A DNA stretch of 64,000 nucleotides from Massilia sp. KIM (GCF_002007115.1 NZ_MVAD01000001.1:1054001-1118000), one strand, 5' to 3'. Shown: positions 28,273 to 37,021, counted from the first letter of the stretch. Notes: a model not told the origin generated them from the sequence alone. Numbers and translations: made by a program.

Positions 28273-29232
28273 TTACTGCTTGCGGTAGGCGGCGGTGCGG
28301 GCGCCCAGCTTGCGCTCGACCTCGGGCTTGCGCTGCAGGCCCTGGTCGACCAGGGACTTCAGGCGCGCCTGGGTGGCGGGACGCTTGACCGAGGCGATGA
28401 AGGCGTCCCAGCCCGGCTGCATCTCGGCGTCCGGCGGCAGACTCGCCACGTCGACCAGCTTCTTGGTCTCGACGATGGCTTCGCGCTCGAAGGAGGCGAT
28501 GCGGCGCGCCAGGCCGTCGACGAAGGCGTCCAGCTCGGCGTCCGGCAGGGCGCGGTTGACGTAGCCGTAGCGCTCGGCCAGTTCGCCGCCGATGTCGTCG
28601 GCGCCGACCAGGATTTCCAGCGCCCGGCCGCGTCCGACCAGGCGGGGCAGGCGCGCCATCGGGCCGCCGCCGGCGACCAGGCCGGCGCCCACTTCCCATT
28701 GCGACAGGATGGCCTTCTCGCGGCTGGCGAAGCGCATGTCGGCCGCCAGCGCCAGTTCGCTGCCGATGCCGGTGGCGCGGCCCCGGATCGAGGCGATGGT
28801 GATCACCGGCAGGCGTGCGATGCGCACCATCAGGTCGGGCACCGGATGCATGCCGGTCGGGCCGGGCGCCATGCCGGTCGAGTCTTCCAGCGGCGTGAGC
28901 AGGTCGTAGTGGGCGATGAAATAATCGGGCACCGCGCTGTCGAAGACCACCACCTGGACGGCTGGATCGGCTTCGATCTGCTCCACGATGCGCACCAGCT
29001 GGCGCACTTCCTTGGGGCCGACGATGTTGAAGGGCGGGCTGGCGAAGGTCACCTTCCAGTAGGCCGGGGTGACGCGGGTGAGGCGGATCTGGTCCTGGGC
29101 CGCCTGCTGGCTTGACGCTGCCGCCACCGCTGCCGGTGCTGCGCCGGCAGCGCCGCCTTCTTCGGCATGGGCCGCGCCGATCACGAATGCGGCGGCGATG
29201 GTGGCGGCGGCGAGTTTGAGAGTGGTTTTCAT
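28273..29232 (-). CDS. Enoyl-CoA hydratase/isomerase-family protein with a signal peptide
   Basis: A 319-residue crotonase-fold protein. The core is clear: PPFNIVGPKEVRQL, ITIASIRGRATGIGSELALAADMRFAS (oxyanion hole) and SQWEVGAGLVAGGGPMARLPRLVGR. The surprise is a Sec signal peptide, MKTTLKLAAATIAAAFVIGAAHAEE, and a ~25-residue Ala-rich linker before the domain. CoA esters are not expected in the periplasm, so it may act on a non-CoA substrate or have lost activity; the usual AGADL segment reads FIAHYDLLT. It is the last gene of an operon with the DsbA-like and SDR genes (gaps 26 and 23 bases). Confidence 0.85.
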   Translation of the reverse strand: MKTTLKLAAATIAAAFVIGAAHAEEGGAAGAAPAAVAAASSQQAAQDQIRLTRVTPAYWKVTFASPPFNIVGPKEVRQLVRIVEQIEADPAVQVVVFDSAVPDYFIAHYDLLTPLEDSTGMAPGPTGMHPVPDLMVRIARLPVITIASIRGRATGIGSELALAADMRFASREKAILSQWEVGAGLVAGGGPMARLPRLVGRGRALEILVGADDIGGELAERYGYVNRALPDAELDAFVDGLARRIASFEREAIVETKKLVDVASLPPDAEMQPGWDAFIASVKRPATQARLKSLVDQGLQRKPEVERKLGARTAAYRKQ

Positions 29233-29258
29233 GATCGTTCCTTTCAGTCTGGATTGAC

Positions 29259-29915
29259 TTAGTTATTGCGGGAGCCGCCGGCACGGACCAGCAGCGATTG
29301 CAGGCGCTCTTCCAGCACGGAGGCATGGGCATAGCCGGGGCTGAGCTCGGCCAGGCCTGCGGGGGTTTCCAGCAGCAGGGCCGGGAAGCTGCGCACGCCG
29401 AGCGAGCGCGCCAGATGGAAGTCGGCCCGGGTTTCCGCGATGGTCTCCGCCGACTGCCAGACGGCGAAGTAGTCGTCCGCGCTGGTCGGGTGGCCAAGCT
29501 CGCTCAGTGCCCGCGCGCCGACCTCGGACAGCACGCGGCCGCTGGTCGTGTCGAGGCCGTCGACGTAGAAGGCGTGCTGCAGCTTGCGGAACACCGTCAG
29601 CAGGTCGGCCTCGGGGGCCAGCTTCCGGGCGGCGACCACGGCGCGGCAGATCGGCTCGGTGTCGTACACGAAGTTCTCGCGCGCCAGCAGGGCCTCGCGG
29701 TTGAAGGGCAGGCCGCTGTTGGCGGCCACGCGCTCCCAGTGGCCGAGGCGGAACTGCTTGCCTGCGTCGTCCAGGATGTCGGTGGCGCCGGCGCGCACGC
29801 CGCCGACCACGATGTCCAGTTCCAGCTCGGGGTGCATCTGCACCAGGGCGCTCAGCTCCTTGCCGAAGCCGTAGCACCAGGAGCACATCGGATCGCCCAC
29901 GTAGATCAGTTTCAT
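29259..29915 (-). CDS. DsbA-family protein (cytosolic, FrnE-like)
   Basis: A 218-residue thioredoxin-fold protein with an inserted helical domain. The active site is CSWC in YVGDPMCSWCYGFG at residues 10-13, and the cis-Pro region is VRSFPALLLET. There is no signal peptide, so it acts in the cytoplasm, like FrnE-type oxidoreductases or GST-kappa-like isomerases. ATG 29915 is chosen because the CxxC must lie close to the start. It is the middle gene of the SDR-DsbA-crotonase operon driven from operator A. Confidence 0.88.
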   Translation of the reverse strand: MKLIYVGDPMCSWCYGFGKELSALVQMHPELELDIVVGGVRAGATDILDDAGKQFRLGHWERVAANSGLPFNREALLARENFVYDTEPICRAVVAARKLAPEADLLTVFRKLQHAFYVDGLDTTSGRVLSEVGARALSELGHPTSADDYFAVWQSAETIAETRADFHLARSLGVRSFPALLLETPAGLAELSPGYAHASVLEERLQSLLVRAGGSRNN

Positions 29916-29938
29916 GTCGTTCTCCCGGAAGCGCTCGA

Positions 29939-30682
29939 TCAGAACACGCCGGCGGTGCCGCCGCCGTCGACCGGCAGCACGATGCCGGTGGTGAAGCTGG
30001 AATCGCTCAGGTAGAGCACCGCGTCCACCACGTCCTGGGTGACGCCGGTGGTGGCGGTCGGGGCGAGGGTGTTGTAGAAGGCGCGGGTGCTTTCGTAGTC
30101 GCCGTGCAGCGGGGTTTCGATGATGCCGGGGGCGACCGAGTTGACCTTCACGCCGCTGCCCGCCAGTTCCAAGGCCAGGGCGCGGGTTGCCTGGTTCAGG
30201 CCGCCCTTGATGAGGACCGGCAGCAGGGCCGGCACCTTGATGTTCGGCTGGATCGAGATGCTGGCGGTGATGTTGATGATGTGGCCCTGCTTGCGGCCGG
30301 CCATGTGCTGGGCGGCGAGCTGCGAGGGGTAGAAGAAGCCCTTCAGGTTGGTGCCGACGATGGCTTCCACGTCCTGCTGGGTGTACTCGGCGATCGGCTT
30401 GGCGATGAAGATGCCGGCGTTGTTGATCAGGATGTCGACCTGGCCGAAAGCGGCGATGGCGCGGTCGAACAGGGCGCGTGCGGTGGCCGGTTCGGCGATG
30501 TCGCCGGCCACGCCGATGAAGTTGGCCGGGTTGCCCAGTTTGGCGGCGGCGCTGTCGAGGCGGTCCTGGCTGCGGGCGTTGCCGACCACGTTGTAGCCGC
30601 GCTGGAGGTAGGCCTCGGCGATGGCGAAGCCGATGCCGCTGGAGGCGCCGGTGACGATGACGGTTTTCTGATTCGAGCTCAT
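29939..30682 (-). CDS. SDR-family protein lacking the catalytic Tyr (left-arm paralogue)
   Basis: A 247-residue short-chain dehydrogenase fold. The cofactor motif TGASSGIG, the NNAG motif and the late PGIIETPLH and VDGGGTAG are all present. The active site should read Y-x3-K but here is PVLIK, so the Tyr is a Pro, while the Lys and an upstream Ser (NITASISIQP) stay. It is very close to the protein at 34383. Either another residue supplies the proton or the protein is a sensor or chaperone rather than a reductase. It is the first gene of a three-gene operon, with operator A 103 bases upstream. Confidence 0.88.
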   Translation of the reverse strand: MSSNQKTVIVTGASSGIGFAIAEAYLQRGYNVVGNARSQDRLDSAAAKLGNPANFIGVAGDIAEPATARALFDRAIAAFGQVDILINNAGIFIAKPIAEYTQQDVEAIVGTNLKGFFYPSQLAAQHMAGRKQGHIINITASISIQPNIKVPALLPVLIKGGLNQATRALALELAGSGVKVNSVAPGIIETPLHGDYESTRAFYNTLAPTATTGVTQDVVDAVLYLSDSSFTTGIVLPVDGGGTAGVF

Positions 30683-30784
30683 GAGTTTCTCCTTGGGTGA
30701 CTGGTTGGCGCAGCGTTCGTTGCTGCGATGGGGAAACTATACTTTTGCGCCCGATGCGGATAAATATGCATTGGCACAAGATAA

Positions 30785-30807
30785 TTGATACACCGTGTAA
30801 TGAATGG
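30785..30807. promoter_or_regulatory. Operator A: LysR-type site before the left SDR operon
   Basis: TTGATACA-CCG-TGTAATGAA plus TGG. It has the core TACA-N3-TGTA and matches operators B (33198-33220) and C (34240-34262, inverted) in at least 18 of 23 positions each. It lies upstream of the SDR-DsbA-crotonase operon, after the end of the LLM gene. Confidence 0.75.
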
Positions 30808-30927
30808 CGCGAGGCGGAACGCCGTTCTCTCTGGACGTGGGCGCGCCTGCGCCCACTGGGGCGCACGGCAAGGCGGAACGAAATGGGGAAGAGAGCGCCG
30901 CCGCCCGCACGGGCGGCGAGCCGGGAC

Positions 30928-31956
30928 TTACTCGTGGGCCGGGAAGGCGGGGAGGATGGTGTCGGCCAGCTGATCGAGGATCTCGGCATAGGGCTGGCGG
31001 CTGACCTTGGGATTGAGGGCGATGTGGGACACGCCCGCTTCGCGCGCCTGTTCCAGGTAGTCGCGCAGGCCCTCGCGCCCGGCGCGAAAGCCCCCGGGCA
31101 CCCGCATGAAGGGGTGGTGCGGGTCCTCGTGCAGGTCGAAGTAGCCGCCGATCCCCAGCGGCTTGAACACCGGGGTGTCGTGCTGGGCCGCGACCTGGGC
31201 CCGCCAGGCGCGCCCCAGGGTGGCCAGCTCGCCGGGCTGGGGCACGAAGGCAAGATAGCCGTCCATGTGGCGCGCCAGCCAGTCCAGGTGCTGCTGCGAC
31301 TGGCCGACGGCGATCGCGGGTATTCGCCCGAAGGCCGGACGCGGCACCAGGTCGAGCAGGCCGCCGGCATGGCCGAAGCGCGCCGAGTCGTAGCGCGGGT
31401 AGCGCTGTTCGAGCAGGGTGCGCAGCACGCCGTAGGCGTCGCGATAGCGCTCGCCCCGGCTCTCGTAGTCGATCCCGAACATCGGATAGTCGCTGGGCCG
31501 GTCGCCCGAGGACAGCCCGAGCACCAGCCGGCCGCCGCTCAACTGGTCGAGCGAGGCGGCCTGCTTGGCCAGCATCAGCGGTTCGCGCGTGGGCAGGACG
31601 ATGCCGGTGGTGCCGAGGGCGATGCGGCGGGTGACGGCGGCCAGGTGGGCGATGTAGACCAGCGGCTCGAAGATCTGGGCCACGTCGCCATAGTGCGGAT
31701 CGTAGAAGGGGATGTCGCGCATCCAGAGCGCGCCGACGCCGAGCCGGTCGGCGCGCTGGGCCATCTCGATGTGGCCCTCCATGGTTGGCGCGGGTCGGCC
31801 CGGGTGGGTCTCGAGCGGCAGGATCAGGCCGACCGTGAGGGCGCCGGGCCGGAACAGGCGCCGGAAGCCCGGATGGCGGGCAAGGCCGGGGTGGGGCGAG
31901 GGTTGGGGAGCGGCCGGGCTGCCGTGGCGGTCGGCCAGGGCGGGCGAGGTGTTCAT
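30928..31956 (-). CDS. LLM-class flavin-dependent oxidoreductase
   Basis: A 342-residue luciferase-like monooxygenase fold protein. It has ALTVGLILPLET, AQRADRLGVGALWMRDIPFYDP, IALGTTGIVLPTREPLMLAKQAASLDQLSGGRLVLGLSSGD, and AIAVGQSQQHLDWLARHMDGYLAF. It uses reduced FMN or F420 to oxidise a substrate. The first ~35 residues are Pro-rich and dispensable-looking, but ATG 31956 has AAGGAGAA before it. It follows the nitronate monooxygenase gene by about 100 bases on the same strand and probably shares its regulator. Confidence 0.88.
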   Translation of the reverse strand: MNTSPALADRHGSPAAPQPSPHPGLARHPGFRRLFRPGALTVGLILPLETHPGRPAPTMEGHIEMAQRADRLGVGALWMRDIPFYDPHYGDVAQIFEPLVYIAHLAAVTRRIALGTTGIVLPTREPLMLAKQAASLDQLSGGRLVLGLSSGDRPSDYPMFGIDYESRGERYRDAYGVLRTLLEQRYPRYDSARFGHAGGLLDLVPRPAFGRIPAIAVGQSQQHLDWLARHMDGYLAFVPQPGELATLGRAWRAQVAAQHDTPVFKPLGIGGYFDLHEDPHHPFMRVPGGFRAGREGLRDYLEQAREAGVSHIALNPKVSRQPYAEILDQLADTILPAFPAHE

Positions 31957-32055
31957 CGGGTTCTCCTTCGGCGGGTGGTGGGGTATGCCTGCACTCTAGA
32001 GAAGGGGCCGGCGCTCCGGTAGCCGGCCGTCCCGCAAAAAACCTGTTCCGCGATG

Positions 32056-33114
32056 TTAAAGATCGGCGCGCATCTCAGCCGCCAGCAGGCGCACCAGCTC
32101 GGCCGCCGGCATGGCACGCGCCAGCGCATACGCCTGGCCGGCCCAGTTCACCGAATAGTCCTGCACGCCCTGGGCGGCGGCCGCCGCGTGCAGGGCCTTG
32201 GCGGCGTCGTAGGCGATCGGGTAGTCGGGCACGGAAGGGTGGCCCGGCCCGCCGATCTCGTCGAAGAAGCGGTTGACCAGCCCGCGCGCCGGCCGGCCGG
32301 AGATGGCGCTGGTGATTGCCGTGCCGCGCGCAGCGTCCTGCAGGAGGGCGCGGTGGTGGGGCGTGGCCGAGGATTCCGGGGTCGGGATGAAGGCGGTGCC
32401 GAGCTGGGCGCCGCTGGCCCCCAGGCGCAGCGCGGCGGCGATGCCGCGCCCGTCCATGATGCCGCCGGCGGCGACGATGGGCAGCGCCACGGCGTCGCGC
32501 AGAAGCTGCACCAGGGCGAAGCTGCCCAGGCCCTCGTCCGGCGCGTCCGGGTCGAACACGCCACGGTGGCCGCCGGCCTCGTTGCCCTGGGCGACGATGG
32601 CGTCGATGCCCGCGTCGCGGGCCGCGCGCGCTTCCGGCGCCGAGGTGGCGGTGGCCAGCAGCACGCTGCCGGCGCGGTGCAGGGCCTCCGCCTGGCCGGC
32701 CGTGGGCAGGCCGAAGTGGAAGCTGACCACGGCCGGCCTTGCCTCGACCAGCGCCTCCAGCAATTCCGGGTCGGCCAGGAAGCTGGTGTAGATCTCGCGC
32801 AGCGCGCGCGGCGGCTCGGCGCCCTGGGCAGCGAAGTGAGGCGCGAGCCAGTCCAGCCAGGCCGCTTCGCGCGCCGGGTCCGACTTGGCCGGGCGGTGCG
32901 CGAACACGTTGACGTTGAAGGGGCGATCGGTGAGCGCCCGCAGCTCGGCGATGGCGGCGCGCGTCTGGGCCGCGCTGCCTGCGCCGACCGCGATCGAGCC
33001 GAGCGCGCCGGCGTTCGAGACCGCCGCCGCCAGGCGCGCGGTCGACACGCCGGCCATCGGCGCCTGGATGATGGGCAGCTCGACGCCGAGCAGGCGGGTG
33101 AGGGAAGTGGTCAT
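32056..33114 (-). CDS. Nitronate monooxygenase-family FMN enzyme
   Basis: A 352-residue TIM-barrel flavoprotein of the 2-nitropropane dioxygenase/NMO family. It starts [37 protein letters not shown]. It has [10 protein letters not shown], the motif [10 protein letters not shown] with the His next to the flavin, and [31 protein letters not shown]. It oxidises toxic nitronates or related carbanions. ATG 33114 precedes [10 protein letters not shown]; upstream residues are not conserved. It is divergent from the LysR gene with operator B between. Confidence 0.9.
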   Translation of the reverse strand: MTTSLTRLLGVELPIIQAPMAGVSTARLAAAVSNAGALGSIAVGAGSAAQTRAAIAELRALTDRPFNVNVFAHRPAKSDPAREAAWLDWLAPHFAAQGAEPPRALREIYTSFLADPELLEALVEARPAVVSFHFGLPTAGQAEALHRAGSVLLATATSAPEARAARDAGIDAIVAQGNEAGGHRGVFDPDAPDEGLGSFALVQLLRDAVALPIVAAGGIMDGRGIAAALRLGASGAQLGTAFIPTPESSATPHHRALLQDAARGTAITSAISGRPARGLVNRFFDEIGGPGHPSVPDYPIAYDAAKALHAAAAAQGVQDYSVNWAGQAYALARAMPAAELVRLLAAEMRADL

Positions 33115-33197
33115 GCTGGCCTCCGCGTGGTTGACAGGTGTTGGCCGAGTATAGGCAGTCCACGGCAGGGCGAACAATCAAGTATGATGCACAACTA

Positions 33198-33220
33198 TTG
33201 ATACATCGTGTAATGAAACG
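33198..33220. promoter_or_regulatory. Operator B: LysR-type site between nitronate monooxygenase and lysR
   Basis: TTGATACA-TCG-TGTAATGAA plus ACG. It ends on the base before the lysR ATG, so a bound protein would cover the ribosome site, consistent with autoregulation. The same sequence is found at operators A and C. Confidence 0.78.
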
Positions 33221-34171
33221 ATGACACGCCAATTCGACGATATCCTGCTGGGCAGCATCGAGCTGTTCTGCTCCGCCGCGGAACTGGGCAGCTTCACCGC
33301 CGCGGCCACCGCCGCCGCCGTGACGCCGGCCGCCGTCAGCCGCGCGGTGTCGCGCCTGGAAGCGCGCCTGAACGTGCGCCTGTTCGTGCGCACCACCCGC
33401 ACCCTGCACCTGACCGAGGCCGGACGCGAATACTTCGCCCAGTGCCGCCAGGCCCTCAACCAGCTGGTCGAGGCCGAGCGCCTGGTCACCGGGCGCCAGA
33501 GCGCGCCTTCGGGCCTGCTGCGCATCTCGATGCCGACTCCCTACGGCCACTACCGGGTGCTGCCGCTGCTGCCGGAATTCACGCGCCGCTATCCGGACGT
33601 GAAGGTCGAGTTCCACCTCAGTAACCGCAACGTCGATTTCGGCGACGAGGGCTTCGACCTGGCGATCCGTGGCCGCGCGCCGGCCGATTCGACCATGATC
33701 TCGCGTAAGCTGGAGGACTCCGAACTGGTGGTGGTGGCCACCCCCGACTACCTGCGCCAGGCCGGCACGCCGCGCAGCCCCGAGGACCTGCGCGGGCATA
33801 ACTGCATCCAGTTCGCCCTGCCCAGCACCGGCCGCAACATCCCCTGGCTGTTCCACCAGGACGGCGAGGACATCGAGCTGCCGACCGCGGGCCTGTACGG
33901 CTGCGCCGAGGACATCCTGGGCGCGGTGACCCTGGCGCGCGCCGGCGGCGGCCTGTTCCAGACCTACCGCTTCATTGTCGACGCCGACCTCAAGGCGGGG
34001 CGCCTGGTGGAGCTGATGCCGGAATATGGCGGACGCTCGCGCCCCTTTTGCCTGATCTACCCGCACGGCCGCCACGTGGCGCTGCGGGTGCGCGCCTTCG
34101 TCGATTTCCTGGTCGAGCAGTTGCGCGACCAGCCCGCCCGTCCCGCGCGCCGCCAGCCGGTCGCGCCCTGA
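33221..34171 (+). CDS. LysR family transcriptional regulator, centre of the stress cluster
   Basis: A 316-residue LysR regulator. The helix-turn-helix is FCSAAELGSFTAAATAAAVTPAAVSRAVSRLEARLNVRLFVRTTRTLHLTEAG. The effector domain begins GLLRISMPTPYGHYRVLP. It is divergent from nitronate monooxygenase, and three near-identical operators (A, B, C) lie only at promoters around it. It probably binds an electrophilic or quinone-like inducer; that is inferred from its targets. The ribosome site is weak because operator B occupies this place. Confidence 0.93.
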   Translation: MTRQFDDILLGSIELFCSAAELGSFTAAATAAAVTPAAVSRAVSRLEARLNVRLFVRTTRTLHLTEAGREYFAQCRQALNQLVEAERLVTGRQSAPSGLLRISMPTPYGHYRVLPLLPEFTRRYPDVKVEFHLSNRNVDFGDEGFDLAIRGRAPADSTMISRKLEDSELVVVATPDYLRQAGTPRSPEDLRGHNCIQFALPSTGRNIPWLFHQDGEDIELPTAGLYGCAEDILGAVTLARAGGGLFQTYRFIVDADLKAGRLVELMPEYGGRSRPFCLIYPHGRHVALRVRAFVDFLVEQLRDQPARPARRQPVAP

Positions 34172-34239
34172 TTTTTCCCTCCTGAGCATGGCCCGCCCCG
34201 CCCTCGGCGGCGGGGTAGCCGCGTCCTTCGCGCGCGCAT

Positions 34240-34262
34240 CGATTCATTACATCGTGTATCGA
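34240..34262. promoter_or_regulatory. Operator C: LysR-type site before the right SDR operon
   Basis: The inverted copy: read on the minus strand it is TCGATACA-CGA-TGTAATGAA plus TCG. It shares the TACA-N3-TGTA core and the TAATGAA flank with operators A and B. It lies 120 bases before the right-arm SDR and downstream of lysR, with a possible CTATAG -10 nearer the gene. Confidence 0.75.
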
Positions 34263-34382
34263 TTGTATTGCTCTTATCCATCTTTTTCGCCCCGTCCCCG
34301 CTGCCTATAGTTCAGTCCAACGACGGCGCGCTGCATCCATCCGGACGCAGGCGCCGCCCCCTCAACGGACAAGGAGTACAGC

Positions 34383-35120
34383 ATGGACGCAGCAGCACGC
34401 ACCGTCGTCATCACCGGCGCCTCGAGCGGCATCGGCCTGGCGCTGGCCAAGGCCTACCTGGAACGCGGCTTCAACGTGGTCGGCAACGCCCGCACCGTCG
34501 AACGCCTCGAACAGGCCAAGGAACAGCTGGGCAACCCGGACAACTTCTACGGCGTGGCCGGCGACATCGCCGAAGCCGACACCGCCGAAGCCATCTTCAC
34601 CGTCGCCAAGGCGCGCTTCGGCAAGGTCGACATCCTGATCAACAATGCCGGGATCTTCAACGCCAAGCCCTTTCATACCTACACTCCGGAGGAAGTCGAG
34701 CGCCTGGCGGACACCAACCTGAAGGGCTTCTTCTATCCCTCGCAGCAGGCCGCGGCCCACATGAGCGCGAACAAGGGCGGCCACATCGTGAACATCACCG
34801 CCAGCGTCTCCATCCAGCCCAACGCGCAGGTGCCGGCCGTGCTGCCGGTGCTGGTCAAGGGGGGCCTGAACAGCGCGACCCGCGCCCTGGCACTGGAACT
34901 GGCGCCGCACAACGTGAAGGTGACGGCGGTCGCTCCCGGGATCATCGATACCCCGCTGCACGACCCGGGCGCGCGCGAATTCCTGCAAGGCCTGCAACCC
35001 ACCGGCCGCATCGGCCGGGTGGAGGACATCGTCGACGCCGTGCTGTACCTGACGGACGCCAGTTTCACCACCGGGATCGTGTTGAGCGTCGACGGCGGCG
35101 CCACCGCGGGCACCTGGTAA
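34383..35120 (+). CDS. SDR-family protein lacking the catalytic Tyr (right-arm paralogue)
   Basis: A 245-residue paralogue of the protein at 29939. It keeps TGASSGIG, NNAGIF, NITASVSIQP, the active-site Lys and PGIIDTPLH, but again has PVLVK where YxxxK is expected. Both copies share the same odd active site, so it is an inherited feature and not a mutation in one gene. ATG 34383 follows ACAAGGAGTACAGC. It heads the right arm and probably forms one transcript with tautomerase, flavodoxin and NTF2 genes. Confidence 0.88.
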   Translation: MDAAARTVVITGASSGIGLALAKAYLERGFNVVGNARTVERLEQAKEQLGNPDNFYGVAGDIAEADTAEAIFTVAKARFGKVDILINNAGIFNAKPFHTYTPEEVERLADTNLKGFFYPSQQAAAHMSANKGGHIVNITASVSIQPNAQVPAVLPVLVKGGLNSATRALALELAPHNVKVTAVAPGIIDTPLHDPGAREFLQGLQPTGRIGRVEDIVDAVLYLTDASFTTGIVLSVDGGATAGTW

Positions 35121-35154
35121 TCACCGACCCACTCACACAAGCAAGGAGAACATC

Positions 35155-35394
35155 ATGCCCTACATCCTCATCCAGGTGACCGACGAAGGCGTCACCAAAG
35201 CACAGAAAGAAGCCATGATCGCCGGCGCGACCGATCTCATGGTGAACGTCCTGAACAAGGACCCGGAGTCCACCTTCGTCGTGATCGACGAAGTCGACAC
35301 CGACAACTGGGGCCATGGCGGCGAGGTCGTGACCAAGCGCCGCGCACGCCAGGCGGCCGAGAAGGCCGCCAAGGCCGCCAAGGCCGCGAAGTAA
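35155..35394 (+). CDS. 4-oxalocrotonate tautomerase-family protein
   Basis: A 79-residue tautomerase starting MPYILIQVTDEGVTKAQKEAMIAGATDLMV. Removal of Met leaves the catalytic N-terminal Pro. The fold needs about 62 residues; the C-terminus adds a lysine-alanine tail of three AAK-type repeats, which may be a helical or nucleic-acid/membrane-facing extension. It probably handles keto-enol tautomers or reactive unsaturated acids. It is 34 bases behind the SDR gene with a perfect AAGGAG ribosome site. Confidence 0.88.
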   Translation: MPYILIQVTDEGVTKAQKEAMIAGATDLMVNVLNKDPESTFVVIDEVDTDNWGHGGEVVTKRRARQAAEKAAKAAKAAK

Positions 35395-35430
35395 GCAAGC
35401 ACCCACCGAACACCCTGAAAGGAGCACATC

Positions 35431-35985
35431 ATGAGCAAGAACATCGTCATCGTCTATCACAGTGGCTACGGCCATACCCGCCGCATCGCCGAAGCCGTCG
35501 CCGAGGGCAGCCGCGGCCACCTGCTGGCCATCGACGCCGAAGGCAACCTGCCGGAAGGCGGCTGGGAGCGCCTCGAGGCCGCCGACGCCATCATCTTCGG
35601 TTCGCCGACCTACATCGGCAACGTGAGCTGGCAGTTCAAGAAGTTCGTCGACCAGTCGTCCAAGGTGTGGATCACCCAGGGCTGGAAGGACAAGCTGGGC
35701 GCCGCCTTCACCAACTCGGCCTCGGTCAACGGCGACAAGCAGACCACGCTGTACACCATCTTCACGATGGCCCAGCAGCACGGCATGCTGTGGGCCGGTA
35801 CCGGCCTGATGCCGAGCAACGCGAAGTCGGCCCAGCGCGACGACGTGAACTACCTGTCCTCGTTCGCCGGGCTGGCCACCGCCACGCCGTCCGACGCATC
35901 GACCGACGAGATGGTGGCCGGCGACCTGCGCACCGCTGTCCTTTTCGGCGAGCGGGTGCGCGCCAGCGCCGAACGCCTGGCCTGA
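35431..35985 (+). CDS. Flavodoxin-fold NAD(P)H:quinone oxidoreductase (WrbA-like)
   Basis: A 184-residue flavoprotein. The FMN phosphate loop is YHSGYGHTRRIAEAVAEG, then AIIFGSPTYIGNVSWQFKKFVD. It resembles WrbA/FMN-reductases that reduce quinones by two electrons and so prevent semiquinone formation. Its length is close to the WrbA norm of about 198. It is 36 bases behind the tautomerase gene with AAGGAG, in the same operon. Confidence 0.88.
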   Translation: MSKNIVIVYHSGYGHTRRIAEAVAEGSRGHLLAIDAEGNLPEGGWERLEAADAIIFGSPTYIGNVSWQFKKFVDQSSKVWITQGWKDKLGAAFTNSASVNGDKQTTLYTIFTMAQQHGMLWAGTGLMPSNAKSAQRDDVNYLSSFAGLATATPSDASTDEMVAGDLRTAVLFGERVRASAERLA

Positions 35986-36049
35986 TTCGCGTTTTTCTGC
36001 ATGACGTGGCGGCCACGGCGCCGCCGCGCCGCCACCCAAGGAGCCCATC

Positions 36050-36442
36050 ATGCACGACCACCAAGCCATCCTGACCGTCCTGGCCGACTATTTCAATGGC
36101 CTGTACACCGGCGACACCGAGCTGCTGCGCTCGGTGTTCGATCCCGATGCCGCCCTGTTCGCCGAGATCGGCGGCCAGTCCTACCACAAGCGCCTCGACG
36201 ACTACCTCGAGGGTGTGTCCCAGCGCGAGTCGCCCGAAGAACTCGGCGAGCCTTACCAGATGAAGCTGCTGTCCCTGGACGTCACCCACAACATCGCGAG
36301 CGCGCGGGTACATGTCCCGGCTCGAGGTTTCAATTTCTACAACTATCTGACACTGCTGCGCCGCGACGGGGTCTGGGTCATCGTCAACAAGACCTTCGCC
36401 GACGTACCGGTCCGCGCCGACAGGCCGGAATCCAGGGCCTGA
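36050..36442 (+). CDS. NTF2/SnoaL-like protein (putative lumazine-binding type)
   Basis: A 130-residue small cone-fold protein: HQAILTVLADYFNGLYTGDTELLRSVFDPDAALFAEIGG, YHKRLDDYLEGV and NFYNYLTLLRRDGVWVIVNKTF. Such proteins are isomerases, dehydratases or binding proteins with no strict motif, so the function is open. It is 64 bases behind the WrbA-like gene with AAGGAG. It is probably the last gene of the operator-C transcript, since a new promoter region follows. Confidence 0.85.
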   Translation: MHDHQAILTVLADYFNGLYTGDTELLRSVFDPDAALFAEIGGQSYHKRLDDYLEGVSQRESPEELGEPYQMKLLSLDVTHNIASARVHVPARGFNFYNYLTLLRRDGVWVIVNKTFADVPVRADRPESRA

Positions 36443-36462
36443 ATTGTGTCGGTATGTGTCAA
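36443..36462 (+). promoter_or_regulatory. Tandem 10-bp repeat, possible response-regulator site (cupin promoter)
   Basis: ATTGTGTCGG followed directly by TATGTGTCAA: a direct repeat of xTTGTGTC with 10-bp period, as OmpR-type response regulators prefer. It lies 145 bases before the cupin gene. Similar repeats occur at 38128-38147 and 39655-39674. Confidence 0.45.
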
Positions 36463-36607
36463 GCGCGGCGGCGGAAACATCTCCCTTCAGTTCGGGGCGG
36501 TTTTCGACACGCGCGGGACACTCCCGGCGGGTGTAATGCACACATCGACTTCCTGCACGCGACCGCCATCCTGGCGGCGCGGGAGCAGGTACCACCGGAG
36601 GAATATC

Positions 36608-37021
36608 ATGAACCTTGCCCGCAACCTCGTCCGCAGCGCCGCCCTTGCCCTCATGCTTGCCGCCGGCGGTGGCCTTGTTCCCGCCCACGCACAGAAGCTC
36701 GACGCCAACGGCATCGGCCGCACCGAAGTCGTGCGCCATAGCTACGACCACAAGCACGAAGCCATCCAGGTGAAGGTCGATTTCGGCCCCGGCGTGAAGT
36801 TCCCGAAGCATTCGCATCCTGGGGTGGAACTGGCCTATGTCCTGAGCGGCGAATTCGAGTATGAACTGGACGGCAAGGTGGTGCGCCTGAAGGCCGGCGA
36901 ATCCCTGTACATCCCGGCCGGCGCGGTCCACTCGGCCAAGAACGTCGGCACCGAGGTCGCCAGCGAACTGGCCACCTACATCGTCGAGAAGGGCAAACCC
37001 GTTCTCACCCTCGACAAATAA
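36608..37021 (+). CDS. Exported single-domain cupin
   Basis: A 137-residue protein with a signal peptide (LVRSAALALMLAAGGGLVPAHAQ). The cupin motifs are GVKFPKHSHPGVELAYVLSGEFEYELDG and GESLYIPAGAVHSAKNVG, with both His and the Glu that bind metal. It is probably a periplasmic metal-binding cupin, perhaps a dioxygenase or quercetinase-like enzyme. ATG 36608 has GGAGGAATATC before it. It precedes the thioredoxin-like gene by 15 bases and forms an operon with it. Confidence 0.9.
   Translation: MNLARNLVRSAALALMLAAGGGLVPAHAQKLDANGIGRTEVVRHSYDHKHEAIQVKVDFGPGVKFPKHSHPGVELAYVLSGEFEYELDGKVVRLKAGESLYIPAGAVHSAKNVGTEVASELATYIVEKGKPVLTLDK

Noticed and set aside
34190..34225. GC-rich hairpin CCCCGCC/GGCGGGG after the central lysR
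   Set aside because: A possible terminator, but there is no T-run and such pairs are frequent at this GC content.
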